From an uncultured Roseibium sp. (GTDB taxonomy: Bacteria; Pseudomonadota; Alphaproteobacteria; Rhizobiales; Stappiaceae), in assembly GCF_947496995.1 (NCBI RefSeq), contig NZ_CANMFD010000004.1, positions 62,001 to 126,000 on the forward strand: a DNA stretch of 64,000 nt, read 5' to 3'. Below, one piece after another: positions 18,058 through 28,263 of the stretch. The notes beneath the pieces were generated by a model. It did not search any database and was not told the origin of the DNA. It was given only the letters and a program-made list of their open reading frames with translations. Numbering within the stretch: the first letter of the stretch is position 1; every line of letters begins with the position of its first letter. The translations under genes and the position numbers were made by a program.

Positions 18058-19380
18058 ATGCCTCAATTGGACTTCACGTTGCCGCATTGGGCTTACTGGG
18101 TCGGACTGATCGTCTTTCCGGTCATTGCGACATTTCTCGCGAAACGGCCGAAGCCGAAACAGCGGCAATATTCGCTGGTGCTCGCCTATTTCATTCTTGT
18201 CACCGGCGGGATACTCGGCCTGCACAGGCTCTATCTGAAAAGCCTGCTGGGGCTGGTCTACATTCCCGTCTTCATCTGCATCCTGTTCGCCAATGCGCAG
18301 AGCCACGACGCTAGGTCGGTCGTGTCCGACATGGACAACCTGGTGCGTCAGTCCGAGCGGACACTCGAGCGCGAAACGGAGCGCGTCACAGCGGCGGAAA
18401 CCGGTCTGCCCTCCATGCAGAGCGCTCTGGCCGGTGCCGAGGAAGGCAGTATGGCCGAGCGCCGGGCCCAGCGCGACGTACGCCGGGCAAATCAGCGGAT
18501 AGACCAGGGACGCGAGCGTATCGCCGAAGCGGAAACCGCACTGTTGACGGCCAGGCCGGCGGCGGACGAAGCCCGCAAGACACTCGACTTCTGGGGCAAC
18601 TTCGCGAAATACGCCTTCTGGCTGCTGCTCGCAGGCGTTCTGATCGATGCGGTCCTGCTGCCCGCGCTGGTGCGCAAGGCCAACGCCAATCTGCCCCCCG
18701 ACCCGGAACTCAGCGAGGCGGAGAGAAAACTCAAGGCCCTGGAAGAAGCCGAGCGCAAGGACGACGCCAGTCACGTCTCTTCCGGCTGGACAGGCTGGAT
18801 CGACCGGCTGTCGCTCTGCTGCGGCGAGTTCGTCAGCTACTGGGCGGTGATCGCGGTCATCGTCTACTACTTCGAGGTGATGAGCCGTTATGTCTTCGGC
18901 AGCCCGACCAACTGGGCTCACGAGGCGATGTATCTCATGTTCGGCATGCAGTACCTGATCGCCGGGTCCTACGCCATGCTGACGGAGTCCCATGTGCGCG
19001 TCGATATTTTCTACGCGCCCCTGTCGCGCCGCCGCAAGGCGGTCGTCGATCTGCTGACTTCGATCTTCTTCTTCATCTTCGCCGGCACGTTGCTCTACAC
19101 GTCCTGGATCTTTGCCTTTGACGCAATCGCCGTCCCGTCGGGCAACGCCCTGGTCTCAGACTGGGCGCGCGGCCAGATCGGCGTCGGCGAGGCGCTGAGC
19201 AGCCTGTCCCTCTCCCAATGGACGGATCCAAACGTACGCTGGGGAGAAATCAGCTTCAACGAGTGGGAGGTACCGCTGTGGCCGATGAAGTGGGTCATGG
19301 TGCTCGGAGGCCTGCTCCTGGTGCTTCAGGGAATTTCGAAATTCGCGCAGGATCTCCGCGCGCTAATGGGCAGGGCTTGA
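18058..19380 (+). CDS. TRAP small permease (DctQ) with TM2-like and coiled-coil N-terminal extension
   Basis: DctQ proteins are usually about 160-200 residues; this is 440. The C-terminal part (about 245-435) is a normal four-helix DctQ domain, with SRYVFGSPTNWAHEAMYLMF being the typical block (quoted to 20). The extension begins with a hydrophobic segment, then a TM2-domain-like hairpin (residues about 38-78, with the LGLHRLYL motif). A charged, Glu/Arg/Ala-rich stretch (about 85-170) predicted as coiled coil follows, then another membrane helix (about 183-203). Similar long DctQ proteins occur in TakQ-type systems, but the TM2 resemblance is notable. It ends four bases before dctM. Confidence 0.83.
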   Translation: MPQLDFTLPHWAYWVGLIVFPVIATFLAKRPKPKQRQYSLVLAYFILVTGGILGLHRLYLKSLLGLVYIPVFICILFANAQSHDARSVVSDMDNLVRQSERTLERETERVTAAETGLPSMQSALAGAEEGSMAERRAQRDVRRANQRIDQGRERIAEAETALLTARPAADEARKTLDFWGNFAKYAFWLLLAGVLIDAVLLPALVRKANANLPPDPELSEAERKLKALEEAERKDDASHVSSGWTGWIDRLSLCCGEFVSYWAVIAVIVYYFEVMSRYVFGSPTNWAHEAMYLMFGMQYLIAGSYAMLTESHVRVDIFYAPLSRRRKAVVDLLTSIFFFIFAGTLLYTSWIFAFDAIAVPSGNALVSDWARGQIGVGEALSSLSLSQWTDPNVRWGEISFNEWEVPLWPMKWVMVLGGLLLVLQGISKFAQDLRALMGRA

Positions 19381-19384
19381 ATCC

Positions 19385-20740
19385 ATGGGACTTGAAATCG
19401 GAATCGAGTGGCTGACACTCATCATGTTCGGCTCGCTGCTGGTCCTGCTCATGGCCGGCCTGCCGCTTGCCTTCGTGACCGGCGGCCTCGCCTGCGTCTT
19501 CCTGTTCGTGCTGGGCGATGAACGCGCGCTCAACATCGTGCCGTCACGCATCTTCCCGTTGATGACCAACTATCAGCTCTCGGCGATACCCTTGTTCATC
19601 TTCATGGCGTCGATGCTGGAACGAGCGGGCATCATCAACGAGATGTTCGACGTCATCTACAAGGTGCTCGGCGGCGTCAAGGGCGGCCTTGCGGCGGCCA
19701 CTATCATTGCCTCGACGATACTGGCCGCCATGGTCGGTGTCATCGGCGCGGCGGTCGTGACCATGGGCATCATCGCGCTTCCCGCCATGCTGAAGCGCTC
19801 CTACGATCCCAAGATCGCCATGGGCTCGATCATGGCCGGCGGCACGCTCGGCATCCTGATCCCCCCGTCGATCCTGGCGATCATCTATGCCGTGGTGGCG
19901 GAACAGTCGGTCGGCGAACTCTTCATCGGTGCGGTCGTTCCCGGCCTCATGCTGTCGGGTCTCTACATTCTCTACGTCATCGTAAGCTGCGTGATCGACC
20001 CGAAGAAGGGCCCGCCGATCCCGGAAGAAGAGCGCATCCCCTTCAAGGAAAAGATGCGGCTGCTGTCGAACATGTCCGCGCCGATCGTCCTGATCGTGAT
20101 CGTGCTGGGCGTGATCTTCACCGGTGTGGCCACCCCTGTCGAGGCGGCCGGGATCGGCACGTTCGGCGCCATCATCGTCGCAGCCATTCACCGCAATCTC
20201 GACTGGCAGACACTGCGTGAAGCGTCCCTGACCACCCTCAAGGCGTCCGCCATGGTGATCTGGATCATGTTCGGCGCGACGATCTTCGTCGGGCTGTATG
20301 TGCTCGAGGGCGGCCAGCAATTCGTGCAAGGAGCGCTTGAAGCCACGGGCCTCGGCCCCTGGGGCATCCTGATCATCATGCAGCTTGTCCTGGTCGTGCT
20401 CGGCATGTTCCTCGACTGGGTCGGAATTCTCCTCCTCTGCGTGCCGATCTTCGTGCCGATCATCAAGGCACTGGGCGCGGCCTCCTTCGGTCTCGACAGC
20501 CCGGACGATCTGGTGCTGTGGTTCGGGGTTTTGTATCTGGTCAACATGCAGATGAGCTTCCTGTCACCACCCTTCGGCTATGCACTCTTCTATCTGCGCG
20601 GCGTCGCGCCGAAAGAAATTCCGATGACGGACATCTTCAAATCCGCCCTGCCCTTCCTGGCACTGCAGATCGTCGGACTTGTCCTGTGCATGATGTTCCC
20701 GGAATTGATCACCTGGCTGCCGAACATGGTCTACGGCTGA
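19385..20740 (+). CDS. TRAP transporter large permease (DctM)
   Basis: A 451-residue integral membrane subunit with about twelve hydrophobic helices. The DctM blocks are clear: GLPLAFVTGG near the start, the GxLGILIPPS motif as GGTLGILIPPSILAIIY, and FLSPPFGYALFYLRGV near the end. It forms the sodium-coupled channel that accepts substrate from the DctP receptor, working with DctQ. It follows dctQ with a four-base gap in one operon. The substrate is unknown. Confidence 0.92.
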   Translation: MGLEIGIEWLTLIMFGSLLVLLMAGLPLAFVTGGLACVFLFVLGDERALNIVPSRIFPLMTNYQLSAIPLFIFMASMLERAGIINEMFDVIYKVLGGVKGGLAAATIIASTILAAMVGVIGAAVVTMGIIALPAMLKRSYDPKIAMGSIMAGGTLGILIPPSILAIIYAVVAEQSVGELFIGAVVPGLMLSGLYILYVIVSCVIDPKKGPPIPEEERIPFKEKMRLLSNMSAPIVLIVIVLGVIFTGVATPVEAAGIGTFGAIIVAAIHRNLDWQTLREASLTTLKASAMVIWIMFGATIFVGLYVLEGGQQFVQGALEATGLGPWGILIIMQLVLVVLGMFLDWVGILLLCVPIFVPIIKALGAASFGLDSPDDLVLWFGVLYLVNMQMSFLSPPFGYALFYLRGVAPKEIPMTDIFKSALPFLALQIVGLVLCMMFPELITWLPNMVYG

Positions 20741-20765
20741 TTTTCAGCCGCATCGAAGAACGCCT

Positions 20766-20794
20766 GGGCCGCACTTGTCATGAGTGCGGCCCTT
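20766..20794 (+). terminator. Terminator of the TRAP operon
   Basis: GGGCCGCACT (20766-20775) pairs with AGTGCGGCCC (20783-20792) across a seven-base loop, followed by TT. It lies 25 bp after the dctM stop codon. Confidence 0.75.
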
Positions 20795-20954
20795 GCTGCG
20801 AGAAACGTTACTGTGCAAAGAGAGAAACATCACAAAACAAATAAAATTTGTTGTTTTACGATAATTTTTAAATGCAAAACGTTTTTCAAGCATTGAACCA
20901 TGCCGTTGTCCGGCATAGCATCACCGCGATCTGATCGACCCTGTGGAGACGGCT

Positions 20955-21533
20955 ATGAGCACCCTTGAAGGACTTGAACGGGACAAGCGGCTGACGCGGA
21001 TACGGCGGCTCTCGAACGTGATGAAATGGTTTGTGACAGCCTTGCTGATCCTGATTTCCGTTGTCAGCGCAATTCTGGTTTTCATCCTTCTGCTGCCCGC
21101 CCTTCTCGATATCTCGACCGGAATGCTCGATCTGGCCGGGAAAGAGCGGAGACTGGGCGACATTCCCCTCGCCCAGCGCCTTGGCCTGATTGCAATGGTG
21201 CTGTTCGCCTTTTTCCTGCTCCGCAAAATTCTCTGGAACATCCGCCAGCTCTTCGCCCAGTTTCAGGGCGGCGCGTTTTTCGCCCCCGCCACGCAGGCTC
21301 ACGTTCTGAACGCCGGTCTCTGGCTGCTGGCCTATGGTGTCTTCGACATCCTCAGCGACCCGATCAGTTCCGTACTCCTGACCTGGGACAATGCGCCGGG
21401 CGAACGCAGCCTTGAGATTGCATTGAACGGCGGAGAGTTCTTCTTCCTTGTTTTCGGAGCGCTCATGCTCGTGTTCGGCTGGATCATGCGCGAGGCCGCC
21501 GCGCTTGCGAACGAAAACCGCCAGTTTGTCTGA
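20955..21533 (+). CDS. DUF2975 membrane protein
   Basis: A 192-residue protein with four membrane helices. The arrangement (helices near 25-50, 75-95, 120-140 and 160-185, with the FQGGAFFAPATQAHVLNAG loop) and the Xre gene directly downstream identify the DUF2975/YoaS-like family. Members are paired with a small Cro/CI-like regulator, but their role is not known. The ATG at 20955 is chosen because GGAGACGG precedes it; a GTG at 20943 is part of that ribosome site. Confidence 0.75.
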   Translation: MSTLEGLERDKRLTRIRRLSNVMKWFVTALLILISVVSAILVFILLLPALLDISTGMLDLAGKERRLGDIPLAQRLGLIAMVLFAFFLLRKILWNIRQLFAQFQGGAFFAPATQAHVLNAGLWLLAYGVFDILSDPISSVLLTWDNAPGERSLEIALNGGEFFFLVFGALMLVFGWIMREAAALANENRQFV

Positions 21534-21583
21534 CGCCGCGCTCCTGGAGCCTTCAGCCGCCATCCGGTGAACAAAGGAATGCA

Positions 21584-21805
21584 ATGCCGATAATCGTGGA
21601 ACTTGATGTGATGCTCGCCCGCCGGAAGATGCGATCCAGGGAACTTGCGGAGCGCATCGGCATTACCGAGCAGAATGTGTCCCTGCTCAAGTCGGGCAAG
21701 GTGAAAGGCATCCGGTTCGAAACGCTTGAGCAGATCTGCGCCGCGCTCGAGTGCCAGCCCGGCGACATTCTCGTCTACCAACCTCCCGAAGAGCCGAAAG
21801 ACTGA
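21584..21805 (+). CDS. Small Xre/Cro-CI-family HTH regulator (YozG-like)
   Basis: A 73-residue DNA-binding protein that is a single Xre helix-turn-helix (residues about 5-65: MLARRKMRSRELAERIGITE then NVSLLKSGKVKGIRFETLEQ). The C-terminus CQPGDILVYQPPE is typical of the YozG group. These partner with DUF2975 membrane proteins, probably controlling the pair. AAAGGAATGC precedes the ATG. It lies 50 bp after the DUF2975 gene. Confidence 0.85.
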   Translation: MPIIVELDVMLARRKMRSRELAERIGITEQNVSLLKSGKVKGIRFETLEQICAALECQPGDILVYQPPEEPKD

Positions 21806-21927
21806 TCCTCCAGGGGGAGCAGTGCTGGCAAACGCGAACGCCCAACAGCCCCGCGCAAGTTTCAACGGGTACTCCAACACTGGAGAGTCCAACGACACCC
21901 CGGTTGACACAGGTGAGGCCCGCTGGA

Positions 21928-22233
21928 ATGCAACAGACCCATTTTTACTCGGAAGACCGGCCCACACCCGCGACCAGAACCCGTCTGCGTTCCGGCAAAC
22001 TGTTCGACCTGGACAAAAAGCCGATCTGTGAATGCACGCTCTATGATCTGGAAGACGGCGATATCGGCATTGTCGTGGCGGAAACCGAGTTGTCCGTACC
22101 GGACCGGGTCCTTATTCAGGACAACAAGGATCTGACACTGGCATTCACCCAGATCTGCTGGCGCATGGGCCCCTATCTCTTCGGCGCCTATCTGGAGCCG
22201 CCGATACCGCTTGGGATGACAGTGGACCCCTGA
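21928..22233 (+). CDS. PilZ-like small protein
   Basis: A 101-residue protein that resembles the rhizobial single-domain PilZ proteins. A basic RTRLRSGKLF opening fits the RxxxR element. ICECTLYDLEDGDIGI stands where the D/NxSxxG motif is expected, but the serine is replaced. A strand pattern ending ICWRMGPYLFGAYLE follows. Cyclic di-GMP binding is therefore doubtful. The ATG at 21928 is favoured because the conserved-looking part starts there and GAGG lies upstream. Its neighbours give no functional clue. Confidence 0.55.
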   Translation: MQQTHFYSEDRPTPATRTRLRSGKLFDLDKKPICECTLYDLEDGDIGIVVAETELSVPDRVLIQDNKDLTLAFTQICWRMGPYLFGAYLEPPIPLGMTVDP

Positions 22234-22267
22234 CAGGAATTCCTGCCGCAATCTCCGGGCCGGACGC

Positions 22268-22687
22268 CTATTTTGCCTGCGGTGTCATTTCCTCGAAACA
22301 GACCAGTTCCTGATCTACCGGGTCCCAGGATAGCGCGCGTGACACGTAGATGGCCCGTTCCGGTGTGACGCTTTCCGGATCATCCAGAGACGACGCCCGG
22401 ACGACCACGAGTCCCTCCATGCCATCGCGCGTATGATAAAGAGCGCTGCCGCAGATGGGACAGAACCGCCTGTTGATGGTCCGGCCGCTATCGGCGGTCT
22501 TTTCAAATTCGGTAACCGTGCCCGTCAGCGAGAAGGCTTCTTGCGCAAAGACGCTGTGCGTCGCGTGCCCTGTACCACCGATCCTGCGGCAGTCCCGGCA
22601 ATAGCATTTCACCGTGACCGTCGGCGGCGCATCGCACACATAGCGCACCGCCTCGCAGAGGCACCCTCCGGTCAGCTTTCGGGACAT
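22268..22687 (-). CDS. GFA (glutathione-dependent formaldehyde-activating-like, DUF636) protein
   Basis: A 139-residue zinc-binding protein of the Gfa/CENP-V family. The conserved cysteines are GGCLCEAVRY, CYCRDCRR and RFCPICGSAL, which form two zinc sites. Family members were linked to S-hydroxymethylglutathione formation, but most have unknown substrates. GCAGGAGAAG precedes the ATG at 22687. It lies immediately upstream, on the same strand, of no close partner (mutB ends 26 bp before it on the left). Confidence 0.88.
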   Translation of the reverse strand: MSRKLTGGCLCEAVRYVCDAPPTVTVKCYCRDCRRIGGTGHATHSVFAQEAFSLTGTVTEFEKTADSGRTINRRFCPICGSALYHTRDGMEGLVVVRASSLDDPESVTPERAIYVSRALSWDPVDQELVCFEEMTPQAK

Positions 22688-22713
22688 GTGCCTGCTTCTC
22701 CTGCGATCTTGTG

Positions 22714-24879
22714 TTATTCGGCCGCCTCGGCAGACCCGTAGCCAAGCTGTTCGTTCAGCTTGCCGATGAGGCCGACGGCGGCTTCCGCGATCACCGTTCC
22801 CGGCGGGAAGATCGCCGCCGCGCCGGCTTTGTAGAGCGCATCGTAATCCCCCGGCGGCACGACACCACCAACGACGATCATGATGTCCTCCCGGCCTTCC
22901 TCGGCCAGCGCTTTCTTCAGTGCGGGCACCAGCGTCAGGTGCCCGGCGGCAAGCGAGGACACGCCGACCACATGGACGTCGTTCTCCACCGCCTGCCGGG
23001 CGGCTTCTTCCGGCGTCTGGAACAGCGGGCCGATATCGACGTCGAAACCGAGATCGGCAAAGGCGGAGGCGATCACCTTCTGGCCGCGGTCGTGGCCGTC
23101 CTGCCCCATCTTGGCGACGAGGATGCGGGGCCGGCGACCGTCATTGTCCTCAAAGGCCTCGACCAGCTTCTGAACTTTTTCGATGGTCCCGGACATGGCG
23201 CCCGCCTCCCGCTTGTAGACCCCGGAAATCGACTTGATCTCGGCCTTGTGCCGGTCGAAGACCTTTTCCATTGCCAGGGAAATTTCCCCGACAGTCGCCA
23301 TGGCGCGGGCCGCCTTGACCGAAAGATCCAGCAGATTGCCTTCGCCGGTTTCGGCACATGTCGTCAGCGCATCGAGCGCTGCCTGGGTTTCCGCTTCGTT
23401 GCGCTCCGCCCGCAGCCGCTTCAGCTTGTCGATCTGGGCAGCGCGCACCTGCGCGTTGTCGACCTTCAGGACGTCGATGTCCTGCTCGCTCTCCGGCTTG
23501 TATTTGTTGACACCGACCACCGTCTGGGCGCCGCCGTCGATCCGCGCCTGGGTCTTGGCGGCGGCTTCCTCGATGCGCAGCTTCGGAATGCCCTTCTCGA
23601 TGGCCTTGGCCATGCCGCCGAGCTCTTCCACTTCGCGAATATGTGCCATCGCCTTTTCCGCAAGATCCGCGGTCAGCTTCTCGACATAATACGACCCGCC
23701 CCAGGGATCGATCACCTGGGTGGTGCCGCTTTCCTGCTGCAGGAACAACTGGGTGTTGCGGGCGATGCGCGCCGAGAAATCCGTCGGCAGGGCCAGCGCC
23801 TCGTCCAGCGCGTTCGTGTGCAGCGACTGGGTGTGGCCTTGCGTCGCCGCCATCGCCTCGACACAGGTGCGGATCACGTTGTTGAAGACGTCCTGAGCGG
23901 TCAGCGACCAGCCGGATGTCTGGGAGTGGGTGCGCAGGGACAGGGACTTCGGGTTCTTCGGCTGGAAGTTTTCTTCCATCAGCGTCGCCCAGATCAGCCG
24001 CGCCGCGCGCAGCTTGGCGACTTCCATGAAGAAGTTCATGCCGATGGCCCAGAAGAACGAAAGCCTCGGAGCGAACTGGTCGATATCCATGCCGGCGGCG
24101 ACACCGGCGCGGGCATATTCGATCCCGTCGGCAATCGTATAGGCCAGTTCCAGGTCCGCCGTCGCACCGGCTTCCTGCATGTGATAGCCGGAAATCGAGA
24201 TCGAGTTGAAGCGCGGCATGTTCTGCGACGTGAACTGGAAGATATCCGAGATGATCCGCATCGAATGGCTGGGCGGATAGATATAGGTGTTGCGGACCAT
24301 GAACTCCTTCAGAATATCGTTCTGAATGGTTCCCGACAGGTCCTTCCAGGCAACCCCCTGCTCTTCCGCGGCAACGATATAGAGCGCCAGAACAGGCAGG
24401 ACCGCGCCGTTCATGGTCATGGAGACGCTCATCTTGTCCAGCGGGATGCCGGAAAACAGCGTGCGCATGTCATAGATGGAATCGATCGCCACACCTGCCA
24501 TGCCGACATCGCCGGAAACACGCGGATGGTCGCTGTCGTAGCCCCGGTGGGTGGCAAGATCGAAGGCCACCGACAGGCCTTTCTGGCCGGCGGCCAGATT
24601 GCGCCGGTAAAAGGCGTTTGAATCCTCCGCCGTGGAAAATCCGGCATATTGGCGCACGGTCCAGGGCTGCTGCACGTACATCGTCGGATAGGGCCCGCGC
24701 AGGAAAGGCGGCAGGCCGGGCCAGGTATCCACATGCTTCAGACCGTCAAGTTCCGCTGCCTGATAGACCGGCGGTACCTCGATGTCCTCCGGCGTCCGCC
24801 AGCCCGGCTGTGATCCGGGCTCCGCCGACTTCAAAAAATTGCCGAACGGCTTTCCAGCGTAATTCGGGATCCTGCTCAT
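22714..24879 (-). CDS. mutB: Methylmalonyl-CoA mutase, large (catalytic) subunit
   Basis: Interconverts (R)-methylmalonyl-CoA and succinyl-CoA with adenosylcobalamin, ending propionate and branched-chain degradation. The 721-residue protein has the TIM-barrel domain first (with the [17 protein letters not shown] region). A C-terminal B12 domain follows, with the GQDGHDRG motif holding the lower-axial-ligand histidine (DxHxxG). The ATG at 24879 overlaps the last bases of mutA in ATGA, with AGGAGG upstream, indicating translational coupling. MeaB, its chaperone, is encoded far away at 38363. Confidence 0.96.
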   Translation of the reverse strand: MSRIPNYAGKPFGNFLKSAEPGSQPGWRTPEDIEVPPVYQAAELDGLKHVDTWPGLPPFLRGPYPTMYVQQPWTVRQYAGFSTAEDSNAFYRRNLAAGQKGLSVAFDLATHRGYDSDHPRVSGDVGMAGVAIDSIYDMRTLFSGIPLDKMSVSMTMNGAVLPVLALYIVAAEEQGVAWKDLSGTIQNDILKEFMVRNTYIYPPSHSMRIISDIFQFTSQNMPRFNSISISGYHMQEAGATADLELAYTIADGIEYARAGVAAGMDIDQFAPRLSFFWAIGMNFFMEVAKLRAARLIWATLMEENFQPKNPKSLSLRTHSQTSGWSLTAQDVFNNVIRTCVEAMAATQGHTQSLHTNALDEALALPTDFSARIARNTQLFLQQESGTTQVIDPWGGSYYVEKLTADLAEKAMAHIREVEELGGMAKAIEKGIPKLRIEEAAAKTQARIDGGAQTVVGVNKYKPESEQDIDVLKVDNAQVRAAQIDKLKRLRAERNEAETQAALDALTTCAETGEGNLLDLSVKAARAMATVGEISLAMEKVFDRHKAEIKSISGVYKREAGAMSGTIEKVQKLVEAFEDNDGRRPRILVAKMGQDGHDRGQKVIASAFADLGFDVDIGPLFQTPEEAARQAVENDVHVVGVSSLAAGHLTLVPALKKALAEEGREDIMIVVGGVVPPGDYDALYKAGAAAIFPPGTVIAEAAVGLIGKLNEQLGYGSAEAAE

Positions 24880-26897
24880 TTTAGGACCTCCTGATCAGAT
24901 TGCCCGCCATCATAGACCGATTTCAGGTGCCTATGCGCGTCTTTCAAAAGGGCCAGCAGATCGCAGCCGCCGTAAAGGAATGTGTCCACGCCCGCCCCTT
25001 TATAGTCCGCCTCGCCCGCGCCCGGCCTGCCTGCCACATAAAGATGTGCGGCCCCGGCGTCCTTCAGCGCGCGCGCCGCGCTTTCCGCCTCGACTTCATA
25101 GACATCATCGGAGGAGGCAAGGCAGGCAAGCGTGGCGCCACTTTCCTTGAACGCAGCAAGAAGCGCTTCCAGCGAAGCGTGGACTGCCGGTCCGTCCGCC
25201 CGAATGCCGCCCGCAGCAAAGGCATTTGCCGTCCAGGCGGCTCTCGGCGTGAACTGCGCCGGAGTGCCAAGACTTGCCAGAAAGATTTTTGGCGGCGCAC
25301 CGGTTGCCGCCTCGAAGCTTGCCGCGGCTGCGCGCAGCTCTTCGAAGGGCTCGGCGATCCGGCCTGCAGCCAGGATGGGAAAGGAATGATCGCGGTTCCC
25401 CTGACCTTCTCTCGCGGCAGGATCGACCAAGGGAGCACCCTCAAAAGCCAGCGTCCGCAGTGCCTTGAACCACAGGCCGTCGCCCGGCGCGGGCAGTGCC
25501 GAAAGATCCGGCAGCTCTCGCTGCGCAGAACGCACGGCGTCTGCGCTCTCGTGAAGCACGGAGACGGCCTTTTCCGAGAGATCCGGGAACTCGCTCACTC
25601 CGGTGATCGGGCGCTTCCTGCGGCCGACATTGCTGTCCCGCTCGGCTTTTGCCGCGCTGATGTGCTTTTGGACGAGCCCTTGGCTGAGCGCGGCCGCCAG
25701 TCCACCTGCCGCCTCGATCTCCTGAAACAGCTCCCAGGCAGCCTTGCAGAGTTTCTCGGTCCTGTCTTCCATCGCACCGGATCCAGCAGCCGGGTCCGTC
25801 ACCTTCGCCAGATTGCTCTCTTCCAGTAGAATGGACTGGGTGTTGCGTGCCAGCCTGCGGGCAAAACCGTCCGGCAGACCGACGGCAAGCGTGTGCGGCA
25901 GGACGCAGACACTGTCGGCGCCGCCGATACCGGCTGCGAAGGCCGCAACGGTGTTGCGCAGCAGATTGACCCAGGGGTCGCGTGCAGTCAGCATCCGGTA
26001 AGACGTCGTCATATGCAGCGCCGCCGGGGATTGCGGCAGTCCCGCCTCCTCCAGCACGCAGGACCACAGGGCACGTATCGCCCGTGCCTTTGCAATCGTG
26101 CCGAACTGGTCGGCGTCCGCCACCAGGCACATGGATATCCGCTCCGCCCACTCATCCGGCGGCAGACCGGCGCCTTCAAGCGCGCGCAGATGGGCGACCG
26201 CAGCCGAAAGCACAAAAGCCAGTTCCTGAACCGCTGTCGCACCGGCATTGTGCCAGACCGCGCCATCGGCATTCATGACCCGCGCCGGACTGCCGATCTC
26301 CCGCGCGGCGAGGACGACGTCCTGCAAACGCTTCGTGACAACTTCAAAGTCCTGATCTGGCGCTGCCTTCGTGGCCATCCAGCCATAGGGGTCGAAAGCT
26401 GAGGTGATGGCGACCAGCGACGGGTCGATCTTGCGCTTTTCCAGAAGCGCCAGCACCAGCGCCAGAAATTCAGGTGTCTGCGGCCCCGCATCGATGCGTA
26501 TATTTATAAGGTCTGGCTGAACGTCTTTGAGAAGAGCTTCCATGCCTGCCAGATCGGCGACGCCGATGGCATGATCATGCATCGCAAGAGCGCCCGGCAG
26601 AACCAGCTCAAGTCCGCTTGCTCCGGATTGGAGATCGTCAAGGATCTGCTGATTGGCCTTGTCCGGATCCGCGATGTCGATCTTCTGAACGACCGTCCAG
26701 TCGCCCTCCCCGGAGCGGAGCGATCGGGCGGGTGTGTCCGAGCGGCGCGCGTAAAGCGGCGCAATCTCCAGACCGTCTTCGGTCGATCCGAAAAGTTTCT
26801 CTCTCGGCGTTCCCTTCAGGGCCTTGTCGACGGATGCCCACCACGCCTTCTCGTCAGAGGAAAAGAAACTGTCGGGTCCGGTAAAGCTGCGCGGCAT
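24876..26897 (-). CDS. mutA: Methylmalonyl-CoA mutase, small subunit
   Basis: A 673-residue partner subunit of MutB. It shares the barrel and B12-domain layout but lacks the DxHxxG cobalamin signature in its C-terminal domain, as expected for MutA. It stabilises the heterodimer and does not catalyse. The start at 26897 ([12 protein letters not shown]) is chosen because AAGGGAG lies nine bases upstream; a GTG at 26918 precedes that ribosome site and is rejected. It is first in the mutA-mutB operon. Confidence 0.93.
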   Translation of the reverse strand: MPRSFTGPDSFFSSDEKAWWASVDKALKGTPREKLFGSTEDGLEIAPLYARRSDTPARSLRSGEGDWTVVQKIDIADPDKANQQILDDLQSGASGLELVLPGALAMHDHAIGVADLAGMEALLKDVQPDLINIRIDAGPQTPEFLALVLALLEKRKIDPSLVAITSAFDPYGWMATKAAPDQDFEVVTKRLQDVVLAAREIGSPARVMNADGAVWHNAGATAVQELAFVLSAAVAHLRALEGAGLPPDEWAERISMCLVADADQFGTIAKARAIRALWSCVLEEAGLPQSPAALHMTTSYRMLTARDPWVNLLRNTVAAFAAGIGGADSVCVLPHTLAVGLPDGFARRLARNTQSILLEESNLAKVTDPAAGSGAMEDRTEKLCKAAWELFQEIEAAGGLAAALSQGLVQKHISAAKAERDSNVGRRKRPITGVSEFPDLSEKAVSVLHESADAVRSAQRELPDLSALPAPGDGLWFKALRTLAFEGAPLVDPAAREGQGNRDHSFPILAAGRIAEPFEELRAAAASFEAATGAPPKIFLASLGTPAQFTPRAAWTANAFAAGGIRADGPAVHASLEALLAAFKESGATLACLASSDDVYEVEAESAARALKDAGAAHLYVAGRPGAGEADYKGAGVDTFLYGGCDLLALLKDAHRHLKSVYDGGQSDQEVLK

Positions 26898-27407
26898 TGC
26901 AATCATCTCCCTTGGCACCGTTTTAGTCCCCGGCCTTCAAGCTTGGCAACTCAGCAGAAAGGGTAAGGTTGGCCCGCCAACGACATGACCTAAGGTAATG
27001 TTTGCGATTTCCGACAAGAATCCGAATGGACGAAGTGCTTACTTCCCCACCGGAAATAAATTTACAGCGCAAATTTTGCGCCTGTTCTTCGACAATAAAA
27101 GACGATGAGCATGTAGAAAGAAGGCAGAATTTGCAGAAGATGACAAGAAACTGTCAAATTTTTGGCGTATTAAGCCAAATTCACCGATTTTCCCTATTGG
27201 TACGATCATCAATTGTATTGTAGCTTATGGCTGTTGACGCATGGGAATTTCTACCCCCCGATAATGAAGTGCGCGGCATTCGGGTTCAGTCTTCACCTGC
27301 AAGGGTTGGACGGGACACGTGACTAACCCATCAGCGGACGAATCCTCAGGAATTTTCGAGGAGTCTGCAAAAAAGCGGCAAAAAACAGGCCGCAAAGGAT
27401 GTGCACA
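26898..27407. other. Gene-free A/T-rich region upstream of the LuxR-type regulator
   Basis: About 500 bp with lower GC than its surroundings and no convincing gene. It contains the inverted repeat TTTGGC-GTATTAA-GCCAAA at 27161-27179 and several A/T-rich stretches. It should hold the divergent promoters of mutA and the LuxR-type gene. Confidence 0.5.
27161..27179. promoter_or_regulatory. Inverted repeat upstream of the LuxR-type gene
   Basis: TTTGGC (27161-27166) and GCCAAA (27174-27179) flank seven bases; flanking A/T bases extend the symmetry. The location fits an operator, possibly autoregulatory. No binding evidence exists. Confidence 0.35.
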
Positions 27408-28109
27408 GTGCTTGATCAAACGGAATTGAAAAGCAAACTCAGAGCAATCTCGGAAGCAAACGCAGCCCACCACGTTCTGGATATTCTTGAATCCAACCTT
27501 CGGCGCATGGGCGCGACACATATTCTCATCACTGGCCTGCCGATGCCGAACCGTCCGATCGACAACCTCGTTCAGCGGTTTCGTTGGCCCGACCAGCGCA
27601 ATGACGGAATTGAAAGCACTTCGCTTTCCGCAAACGACAGCGCACTGATGCTTGGCCTCGGCTCCAACAGAGCCCGGATCTGGACAATTACCGCAGGCGA
27701 CATGGAGCATTCGGATCTTCTGGCTTCCGCCGGCGAAGGCAGCCAGATCGTGGTCGTTCCGGTTACCGAACTCTATCCGTTCCAGGCATTCGTGTTTGCA
27801 AGCGGTCCCGCGCTGCAGGTCAACAAATACGATCTTGCCAACCTGGAAGTTCTGTCGGCTGCAGCCTTCTCCCGTCTGCGCGAACTCGGCGTGATTTCCG
27901 GTCAGCGCCCGGGCGCCCTGTCGACCCGCGAGCGCCGTGTTCTCGAACTCACCGCCTATGGCAAGACGGCAGGTCAGATTGCCGACGTGCTCGACATCTC
28001 CCAGCGGACTGTCCATGCACATCTGCAGAACGCCAGCGTCAAGCTGAACGCTTCCAACAAGACACACACTGTTGTCGAGGCGCTCCGCTACGGCCAGATC
28101 AGCGTTTAA
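27408..28109 (+). CDS. LuxR-family transcriptional regulator (solo)
   Basis: A 233-residue regulator. The C-terminal GerE/LuxR helix-turn-helix is clear (LSTRERRVLELTAYGKTAGQ, then IADVLDISQRTVHAHLQNAS). The N-terminal 160 residues look like an autoinducer-binding-type domain (FRWPDQRN, PFQAFVFAS), but the classical acyl-homoserine-lactone contact residues are not obvious. No luxI homologue is in the window, so it is a solo. The GTG at 27408 is preferred: AAAGG lies eight bases upstream, whereas an ATG at 27399 touches that site. Confidence 0.82.
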   Translation: MLDQTELKSKLRAISEANAAHHVLDILESNLRRMGATHILITGLPMPNRPIDNLVQRFRWPDQRNDGIESTSLSANDSALMLGLGSNRARIWTITAGDMEHSDLLASAGEGSQIVVVPVTELYPFQAFVFASGPALQVNKYDLANLEVLSAAAFSRLRELGVISGQRPGALSTRERRVLELTAYGKTAGQIADVLDISQRTVHAHLQNASVKLNASNKTHTVVEALRYGQISV

Positions 28110-28164
28110 CTTCGGAAAGCCATGGGGCTTAACGCCTCCGGGGTTTTCACTGCCACAAACAATC

Positions 28165-28190
28165 AAGGCGCGCCGGTGGCGCGCCTTTTT
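28165..28190 (+). terminator. Terminator after the LuxR-type gene
   Basis: AAGGCGCGCC-GGT-GGCGCGCCTT is a perfect ten-base stem with a three-base loop, ending in TTTTT. It lies 56 bp after the stop codon. Confidence 0.9.
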
Positions 28191-28263
28191 CAATTGAAAT
28201 CCATGGTGACGTCATCAACCGTGACTGACCGGCGCGCCACGCCAGGCGGCAGCGCCAGTTGTC

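Noticed and set aside
22711..24621. Long open frame (636 codons) on the plus strand
   Set aside because: It is the antisense shadow of mutB; composition is Arg/Gly/His-rich with no family motifs.
27002..27223. 73-codon frame upstream of the LuxR-type gene
   Set aside because: A/T-rich, no ribosome site and no motif; it looks like chance.
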